Source: UM-FILTER-38-24 sp041663205 (GTDB lineage: Bacteria > Patescibacteriota > Gracilibacteria > UBA1369 > LOWO2-01-FULL-3). From it: DNA of 29,604 nt. Below the pieces are notes generated by a model. The model ran no database searches. It was not told the DNA's origin and was given only the letters and a program-made list of their open reading frames with translations. Location of the stretch: positions 1-29,604 of the forward strand of contig JBAZQZ010000012.1 in assembly GCA_041663205.1 (NCBI GenBank), written 5' to 3'. The position numbers and the translations under genes are program-made. How positions within the stretch are numbered: the stretch's first letter is position 1; each line of letters starts with the position of its first letter. This document shows, piece after piece, positions 25,071 to 29,604 of this stretch.

Positions 25071-26423
25071 TTATCCCAGAAATGGTGGATTTACAGCTCT
25101 AAGTTTTCTTCTTTGTGTTTCTCTTTCAGCGTCTATACTGCTCATGGGGGTTTGATTTTTTATGGGGGTGCATTGCCATTTTATGGAAGAAGGATTCTTC
25201 TTTGGCTTCTGTTTGGCGACTATTTTTTTTGGTGGTGTTTCTTTGGCATAACACTTGGATGGTGGAGGAGTAAAGTCTTTTGGCCACTGAGTGTTTGCGT
25301 TATAAGTTATGTTTGTGAGATCTGCACCTGTAAGGTTTGCGGTGCTGAGATCTGCGTAGTCAAGTTTTGCGCCGGTAAGATTTGCGCCGCGGAGGTCTGC
25401 GCCACGGAGGTGTGAATAACTAAGGTCTGCACTATCAAGTTTTGCACCGGTAAGTTTTGTGTCTGTGAGATTTGCGCTACCGAGCTTTGCGCTGGTAAGT
25501 TTTGCTTCGGTTAGGTCTGCTCCGGTGAGAGTTGCGTAAGTAAGTTTTGCTTCGGTTAGGTCTGCTCCGGTTAATCTTGTTCCGGCAAGGTCTGAGCCAT
25601 CAAGATCCGAGCCGATAAGATTCGAGCCGATAAGATTCGTGTTGGCAAGTTTTGCGTTACGAATGTCTGCGCGGGCAAGCTTTGCTCGGATAAGATTTGC
25701 TTCTGTAAGGTCTGCATCGCAAATATGTGCTACGCGAAGATCTGCGTCGGCAAGATATGCATTACGAAGATCTGCGCCACGAAGGTTTGCACCACCAAGA
25801 TCTGCGCTACCAAGGTCTGTTTCACGAAGGTCTGCACCACCAAGATTTGCGCTACTGAGGTCTGTGTTGTGAAGATTTGTGCCACGAAGGTTCGCGTTGC
25901 TAAGTTTTGCTCCACTAAGGTTTGTGTCATGGAGGTCTGCTTTTGCAAGGTGAGCGTCTCTTAGTGTTGAGTTCTCGAGATTGGCTGTTGAAAGATCTGC
26001 TTCAGAGAGATCAATGCCTATTTTTCTTTCTTTTGTTGCTTTAAAATTTGCTAGTTTTAACTCTACTGTTGTGGTTTCTTTTTTTGATCCAAGGTCTATT
26101 GCGCTGAGATCTTCTCCCTTAAATACTAATGCTAGGCCTGGATTTTGTTTTCTAAATTCGTTAAATGCTTTGGGATTTTCCTGTCTTAGGATCTCCAGAG
26201 CTTTCTTGAGTTGGTCGGCTTGTTTGTCTTTTCCTGAGATTTGAGTGGCGTTTTCTTTTTTACTTTTGTCAGGTTCATCTTCTCCGCACAGTTGTGTTGC
26301 TAAGACTAGTAGTACAGCGGTACCAACTGCTGCTATTAGGTACTTTGTGCGTTCTTGCCCTCTTTGGTGTTTTTCTGTGGGTGTTAGTTCCGGTGTTTCA
26401 TTGCCTGGTCTTTGTGTATCCAT
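25071..26423 (-). CDS. Membrane-anchored pentapeptide-repeat protein
   Basis: 450 residues. The N-terminus is cytoplasmic or short, then one transmembrane helix (about 29-46, LIAAVGTAVLLVLATQL) and a Lys/Gln-rich linker. Residues ~120-375 are almost uninterrupted pentapeptide repeats of the A(D/N)LxX type (ADLSTANLENSTLRDAHLAK; then ANLRGTNLHNTDLSSANLGG), which fold as a right-handed square beta helix. A Pro/Lys-rich tail with two Cys residues (SKCYAK and WQCTP) closes it. Unlike Qnr/MfpA gyrase-protecting proteins it has a membrane anchor and a much longer repeat, so a DNA-mimic role is unlikely. It probably presents the solenoid outside the membrane. It converges on the LRR-like gene with no intergenic base. 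The repeat DNA creates several open frames on the opposite strand that are artefacts. Confidence 0.9.
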   Translation of the reverse strand: MDTQRPGNETPELTPTEKHQRGQERTKYLIAAVGTAVLLVLATQLCGEDEPDKSKKENATQISGKDKQADQLKKALEILRQENPKAFNEFRKQNPGLALVFKGEDLSAIDLGSKKETTTVELKLANFKATKERKIGIDLSEADLSTANLENSTLRDAHLAKADLHDTNLSGAKLSNANLRGTNLHNTDLSSANLGGADLRETDLGSADLGGANLRGADLRNAYLADADLRVAHICDADLTEANLIRAKLARADIRNAKLANTNLIGSNLIGSDLDGSDLAGTRLTGADLTEAKLTYATLTGADLTEAKLTSAKLGSANLTDTKLTGAKLDSADLSYSHLRGADLRGANLTGAKLDYADLSTANLTGADLTNITYNANTQWPKDFTPPPSKCYAKETPPKKIVAKQKPKKNPSSIKWQCTPIKNQTPMSSIDAERETQRRKLRAVNPPFLG

Positions 26424-26452
26424 GTTCTTTTGATTATTTTATAGGGTATAGA

Positions 26453-26481
26453 ATTGTAATCCTTTATGCAGAGTTTGTCAA
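26453..26481 (-). promoter_or_regulatory. Promoter of the pentapeptide-repeat gene
   Basis: On the minus strand TTGACA (26481-26476), 17 nt, TACAAT (26458-26453), about 30 nt before the ATG. It is the closest to consensus of the minus-strand promoters. Confidence 0.8.
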
Positions 26482-26491
26482 ATCAATTTTG

Positions 26492-27328
26492 CTAACCCAA
26501 TCGTTTTCTGCCTTCTCCCTCTTCCAAGTAGTTTTTATCTGAGATTATACTTCGGCCGAGTTCTTTTTCGGTTTCTTTTCGGGCGTTTCCGGCGACGGTG
26601 CCGCCTCTTTTTGCGACTTGCTTGTTTTTATCGAAAGTTTCCGGTTTTTCTTGCTGGGAAATTTCCGTGGTGACTTTTTCGCCAAGCATGTTGAAAATCA
26701 ATTCCAGGTCTGTCATGTGATCTCTTAGGTTTTCTCGTTTTAGGCTTTTATGTTTTTTGTATTCGTTTGGCGTCATTCCAAAAGTCGCTTTGGAGATTTC
26801 CGCGGTCAAAATGCCATATTCCAAGCCTTCTTTTACGCCTCTTTTTCCCCATTCTTCGGTTAATTCTTCGCGTATTTCAATTCCTCTCATTCTTTTTTCA
26901 ATCCAGCCTTCTGAATATCCCTTGGCTTGGTAAAGGGCTCTGGTTCTTTTTGTCGCAAGTTCCGGATTTTCTATTTCCTGTATTCGTTCATAGCCGACTT
27001 TTGCAAGCCATCTTTTGAGGGATTCAACCTTCGGAGAGGGGATTGCTTGAACTATACGTAAAATTGTTTCGGTGTTGGCGCAATCTGTTTCTCTCATTTT
27101 TCCATCTGTGGCTTCCATTTTCAACTGTCCGATTTTTTCGGACACTTCAGTGTAACCTTCATTGGTAAGTTTTGTTTTAAGGTCATTCCAGTATTTCCGA
27201 GATCGTTCGCTATCGGTAAGTGTTTCAATAATATCAATTATTGAAAACCACCATTCATTTTTATAAATAATTTTGCGAATTTCTTTATTTTGAAATAACG
27301 CGATTTTTGTTTCGTTTTCTTGATTCAT
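26492..27328 (-). CDS. DinD-like Bro-N domain protein
   Basis: 278 residues. The N-terminal Bro-N domain (about 8-110: IALFQNKEIRKIIYKNEWWF, SIIDIIETLTDSERSRKYW, ETDCANTETILRIVQAIPSP) is followed by KRWLAKVGYERIQEIENPEL. The C-terminal region has ITAEISKATFGMTPNEYKKH-type sequence, LRDHMTDLELIFNMLGE, and AGNARKETEKELGRSIISDK. This whole arrangement is that of DNA-damage-inducible protein D, an SOS-regulated protein reported to inhibit RecA filaments, and of related phage antirepressors. An SOS role is supported by the LexA-box-like palindrome in the promoter. A phage or mobile origin is possible. No SD precedes the ATG. It is downstream of glyA on the same strand but has its own promoter. Confidence 0.8.
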   Translation of the reverse strand: MNQENETKIALFQNKEIRKIIYKNEWWFSIIDIIETLTDSERSRKYWNDLKTKLTNEGYTEVSEKIGQLKMEATDGKMRETDCANTETILRIVQAIPSPKVESLKRWLAKVGYERIQEIENPELATKRTRALYQAKGYSEGWIEKRMRGIEIREELTEEWGKRGVKEGLEYGILTAEISKATFGMTPNEYKKHKSLKRENLRDHMTDLELIFNMLGEKVTTEISQQEKPETFDKNKQVAKRGGTVAGNARKETEKELGRSIISDKNYLEEGEGRKRLG

Positions 27329-27358
27329 ATTATTAAGGTTAAAAAGTAGTGTACCCTG

Positions 27359-27387
27359 AATATAGGTGAGCGTATGCTCACCGTCAA
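27359..27387 (-). promoter_or_regulatory. dinD-like promoter with palindromic operator in the spacer
   Basis: On the minus strand TTGACG (27387-27382), exactly 17 nt, TATATT (27364-27359). The spacer is filled by the palindrome GGTGAGC-ATAC-GCTCACC (27382-27365, minus-strand reading). Its core GAGCATACGCTC matches 9 of 12 positions of the Gram-positive LexA box core GAACATATGTTC. A repressor bound there would block RNA polymerase. Confidence 0.75.
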
Positions 27388-27423
27388 GAGAATTTTTGTA
27401 AAAAAATTTTAAGATTTTTTAAT

Positions 27424-28668
27424 CTATAGTTTTATCCCCGGAACAGGAAATTTCAGACACATTGTTTTGACCTCTTCTTTGATTTTGGTGTGAAGGGCGG
27501 TGTCGTCTATGTTGGAGATAACGCGGTCTAGCCAGTCCGCTATGCGTTCCATTTCGGGTTCTTTCATGCCGCGGGTTGTGATGGCGGGTGTGCCGAGGCG
27601 GATGCCGGATGGGTCCATTGGTGGGCGGGAATCAAAAGGTACGGTGTTTTTGTTTAATGTGATTCCGACTGTGTCCAAAACCGTTTGCGCTTGTTTGCCG
27701 GAGACGCCTTTGTTTGTGAGGTCTGCCAAAATCAAATGTGTGTCCGTGCCGTCTGAAACTAAAGTAAAGCCACGTTTCTTCATTTCTTCTGCCAAATGTC
27801 GCGCGTTTTTTTGGATTTGTTTCGCGTATTCTTTGAATGCGGGTTGAAGCGCTTCGTGAAACGCAATCGCTTTGCCGGCGATTATGTGTTCGTGCGGGCC
27901 TCCTTGAAGGCCGGGGAAAACGGCTCTATCAATATCTTTCGCGAATTTTTCTTTGCACATGATTATCGCGCCTCTCGGTCCGCGCAAAGTTTTGTGTGTT
28001 GTTGTCATTACAACGTCAAAGTAGGGGACCGGCGACTCTAAAACTCCGCCGGCGATTAAGCCTGCAGTATGCGAAATATCTGCCATTGTGATCGCGCCGA
28101 CTTCGTCCGCGATTTCTTTAAATTTCTTCCATTCGATATCTCTGGGATATGCCGTGAATCCTGCGACGATCAGTTTTGGTTTGTGTTCAAGCGCGAGTTT
28201 TCGTACTTGCTCCATATCAATTTTTCCTGTGTTTTTGTCCACTTCGTATTGTACGAAATTGTATGCTTTTCCTGAAAATGAAATAGGAAGTCCGTGTGTG
28301 ATATGTCCGCCGTGGTCCAGTTTAAGCCCCATTACCGTATCTCCGAAATTCAAAAGTGCGAAATAAATGGCCATGTTTGCAGGAGAGCCCGAATACGGTT
28401 GGACGTTTACATGTTCCGCGCCGAAGAGCTCTTTTGCGCGGGCGATAGCCAAATTTTCGATTGTGTCCGTATTTTCTTGTCCGCCGTAGTATCTTTTTCC
28501 AGGGTAGCCTTCGGAATATTTGTTTGTCATTATAGAGCCGCACGCTTCAAGAACCGCGGCGGATGTGTAATTTTCAGAAGGAATAAGCTCGATTCCTTCC
28601 GCCTGTCTTCGTTTTTCGTGTTCAATCGCGTCAAAAACTTGCGGATCTATGTCCTTTATTGCGCTCAT
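27424..28668 (-). CDS. glyA: Serine hydroxymethyltransferase
   Basis: 414 residues, full length. The enzyme interconverts serine and glycine with tetrahydrofolate, supplying one-carbon units, and uses PLP. The PLP lysine is Lys226 in TTTHKTLRGPRGA. Other family motifs are ELIPSENYTS (27-36), TNKYSEGYPGKRYYGG (48-63), QPYSGSPANMA (90-100), and DISHTAGLIAGG (197-208). GLQGGPHEHIIAGKA in the second half and SGIRLGTPAITTRG near the end complete the set. The start ATG at 28668 has no SD upstream. It is probably transcribed alone, ending before the dinD-like promoter. Confidence 0.98.
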   Translation of the reverse strand: MSAIKDIDPQVFDAIEHEKRRQAEGIELIPSENYTSAAVLEACGSIMTNKYSEGYPGKRYYGGQENTDTIENLAIARAKELFGAEHVNVQPYSGSPANMAIYFALLNFGDTVMGLKLDHGGHITHGLPISFSGKAYNFVQYEVDKNTGKIDMEQVRKLALEHKPKLIVAGFTAYPRDIEWKKFKEIADEVGAITMADISHTAGLIAGGVLESPVPYFDVVMTTTHKTLRGPRGAIIMCKEKFAKDIDRAVFPGLQGGPHEHIIAGKAIAFHEALQPAFKEYAKQIQKNARHLAEEMKKRGFTLVSDGTDTHLILADLTNKGVSGKQAQTVLDTVGITLNKNTVPFDSRPPMDPSGIRLGTPAITTRGMKEPEMERIADWLDRVISNIDDTALHTKIKEEVKTMCLKFPVPGIKL

Positions 28669-28718
28669 AAAGAGTAGTGGTTAATAAATTTAAAGCACCA
28701 TCTGCATTTTTCCTGATT

Positions 28719-28747
28719 TGTAGACGAACTGCAAGGTGATTCGTCAA
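28719..28747 (-). promoter_or_regulatory. Possible glyA promoter
   Basis: On the minus strand TTGACG (28747-28742), 17 nt, TCTACA (28724-28719). The -35 is good and the -10 weak. Confidence 0.45.
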
Positions 28748-28754
28748 GAATTTC

Positions 28755-28783
28755 TTGCTAATATTGGATTTTTTTATTATTTA
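28755..28783 (+). promoter_or_regulatory. Possible promoter of tRNA-Leu(GAG)
   Basis: TTGCTA (28755-28760), 17 nt, TATTTA (28778-28783), with the tRNA about 40 nt downstream. Divergent from the glyA promoter. Confidence 0.4.
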
Positions 28784-28826
28784 GTGTAAATTCATATGGC
28801 AAGTTTTCTCTCAAGATTTTTAAAAT

Positions 28827-28913
28827 GCTCAGATGGCGGAAATGGTAGACGCGCTGGCTTGAGGGGTCAGTGGCCGCAAGGCCGTGGAGGTTCAAGTCCT
28901 CTTCTGAGCACCA
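28827..28913 (+). tRNA. tRNA-Leu (anticodon GAG)
   Basis: Acceptor GCTCAGA/TCTGAGC, anticodon stem CTGGC/GTCAG with loop TTGAGGG (anticodon GAG). The long variable arm has GGCC-GCAA-GGCC, the T-arm contains TTCAAGT, and discriminator A plus encoded CCA follow. Length is 87 nt. Confidence 0.97.
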
Positions 28914-28934
28914 TGCGACAGAGTCGCAATTTAT

Positions 28935-29603
28935 TTATTCGGCGTTGTATGCTTTCAAAAAATTAACTCCAAGATTTTTATCGGGAGGGACATAATTGGA
29001 GAAGTTTTCGTTGGCTCCAAGTTTTTTTTCAGCCTTATTCCAAAACATGGACCATGCGATATTTTTCCCTGACAAAATATCTTCGTTTAGCATTTTTAAG
29101 AGTGGATCGTTCACAAGCATTGTGCCTGTTCCTTTGGTGGAAATGATATGAGCTTTTGGTGATTTTTCCAGTACGCCGGCAACTTCTCTATATCCTCCGC
29201 ATGATCCCATCCAAACAATGCGAGCAATGTTTGTGATATGTCCAATGGTCTTTTCTGCGTGATAGCTGTGTCCGCGATGAACAACCACTATTGTTTTAAT
29301 ATTCTTTGATGCAAATACTGCTTGTATGTCGTCCGGGCCTTGATCTTCCGCTTCCGGCTTGTTTGCGTACATTTCCAATGTTTTCCCGTTTTCTTTTTTG
29401 GAGATTACGATATAGGTTGGATAATCCTTGATTTTCCAATCAGGTTGAGCTTTATAATAGCTAAGGAAATTGGCAAAAGAATCTTTTCCGTCTTGATCAT
29501 TATAGAAAAAATATTGCTGGATGTTTTTGTTGTCGGGATTAAAAAGCTCTTTTGATTCCAATTCGGAAACATTTTCCATCGGGTATTTTGTCGCCATTTG
29601 CTT
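28935..29603 (-). CDS. C-terminal part of a caspase-like (clan CD) cysteine peptidase-like protein
   Basis: The frame is open to the window edge, and Met at 29597 is probably internal, so the 5' end lies outside. About 222 residues are visible. A strand-His pattern TIVVVHRGHSYHAEKTIG is followed about 20 residues later by IVWMGSCGGYREVAGVL. This His then Cys order, each after a hydrophobic strand, is that of clan CD peptidases (caspases, gingipains, C11/C13). AHIISTKGTGTMLVNDPLL follows, where a substrate-binding strand would be expected, and then IAWSMFWNKAEKKL. The equivalent dyad is therefore complete, but the family is not certain and activity is inferred. The stop lies 22 bp from tRNA-Leu(GAG), with which it converges. 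Confidence 0.6.
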   Translation of the reverse strand, partial: KQMATKYPMENVSELESKELFNPDNKNIQQYFFYNDQDGKDSFANFLSYYKAQPDWKIKDYPTYIVISKKENGKTLEMYANKPEAEDQGPDDIQAVFASKNIKTIVVVHRGHSYHAEKTIGHITNIARIVWMGSCGGYREVAGVLEKSPKAHIISTKGTGTMLVNDPLLKMLNEDILSGKNIAWSMFWNKAEKKLGANENFSNYVPPDKNLGVNFLKAYNAE

Positions 29604-29604
29604 A

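Noticed and set aside
25639..25964. Open frames on the plus strand opposite the pentapeptide gene
   Set aside because: They arise from the 15-nt periodicity of the repeat DNA; compositions (Cys/Ala/Arg/Ser only) are artefactual.
25071..26423. Qnr/MfpA-type quinolone-resistance protein
   Set aside because: It has a transmembrane anchor, long linker and a much longer repeat than those cytosolic DNA mimics.

Overview
The window looks like chromosome from a Candidate Phyla Radiation (Patescibacteria) bacterium, possibly of the Peregrinibacteria/Gracilibacteria side. The 16S rRNA carries CPR-style deviations (AATAGACGG where most bacteria have AATTGACGG; no canonical anti-Shine-Dalgarno). The window also holds a PrgI/TraC-like pair of the kind common in CPR genomes, small GIY-YIG genes next to tRNAs, and a widely split rRNA locus. 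TGA is used as a normal stop many times (554, 7576, 8134, 20767, 22347, 25070), so there is no sign of the UGA=Gly code. The phylum assignment is inference from the sequence alone.

Layout: (1) 1-3035: the 3' end of an NRAMP metal transporter, tRNA-Leu(UAA), a two-hairpin terminator element, a small lipoprotein, then a RimK-type ATP-grasp ligase convergent with clpP. (2) 3100-12220: a dispersed rRNA locus. Tandem promoters, boxA and a processing stem precede 16S (3293-4788). tRNA-Ala(UGC) follows, embedded in a mosaic of broken tRNA-Ala copies and two GIY-YIG nuclease genes. Three protein genes (membrane protein, C45-type Ntn-hydrolase, membrane-anchored methyltransferase), tRNA-Ile(GAU) and a small membrane protein come next. 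A strong promoter, a structured leader with an intrinsic terminator, 23S (about 8869-11873) and 5S complete the locus. A second copy of the two-hairpin element closes it. (3) 12226-13525: TraC-like and PrgI-like genes on the minus strand. (4) lepA, bracketed by long inverted repeats. (5) 15793-18702: an unrecognised 608-aa protein followed by a transglutaminase-like/TPR protein. (6) 19046-25070: a tightly overlapping three-gene operon of a membrane-anchored family 5 solute-binding protein, a HAMP-PP2C (SpoIIE-type) phosphatase, and a 908-aa protein with a transglutaminase-like triad and LRR-like repeats. (7) 25071-29604: a pentapeptide-repeat membrane protein, a DinD-like Bro-N protein with a palindromic operator in its promoter, glyA, tRNA-Leu(GAG), and the end of a protein with a caspase-like His/Cys dyad.

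Three observations stand out. First, the 16S 3' tail reads ATCTCT where ACCTCC is expected, and almost no gene here has an SD sequence; several promoters instead sit very close to their start codons. Second, the dinD-like promoter carries a LexA-box-like palindrome exactly filling the spacer between -35 and -10. Third, the solute-binding protein has no ABC permease beside it but is co-translated with a membrane phosphatase and a transglutaminase/LRR protein, which looks like a signalling system rather than an importer.
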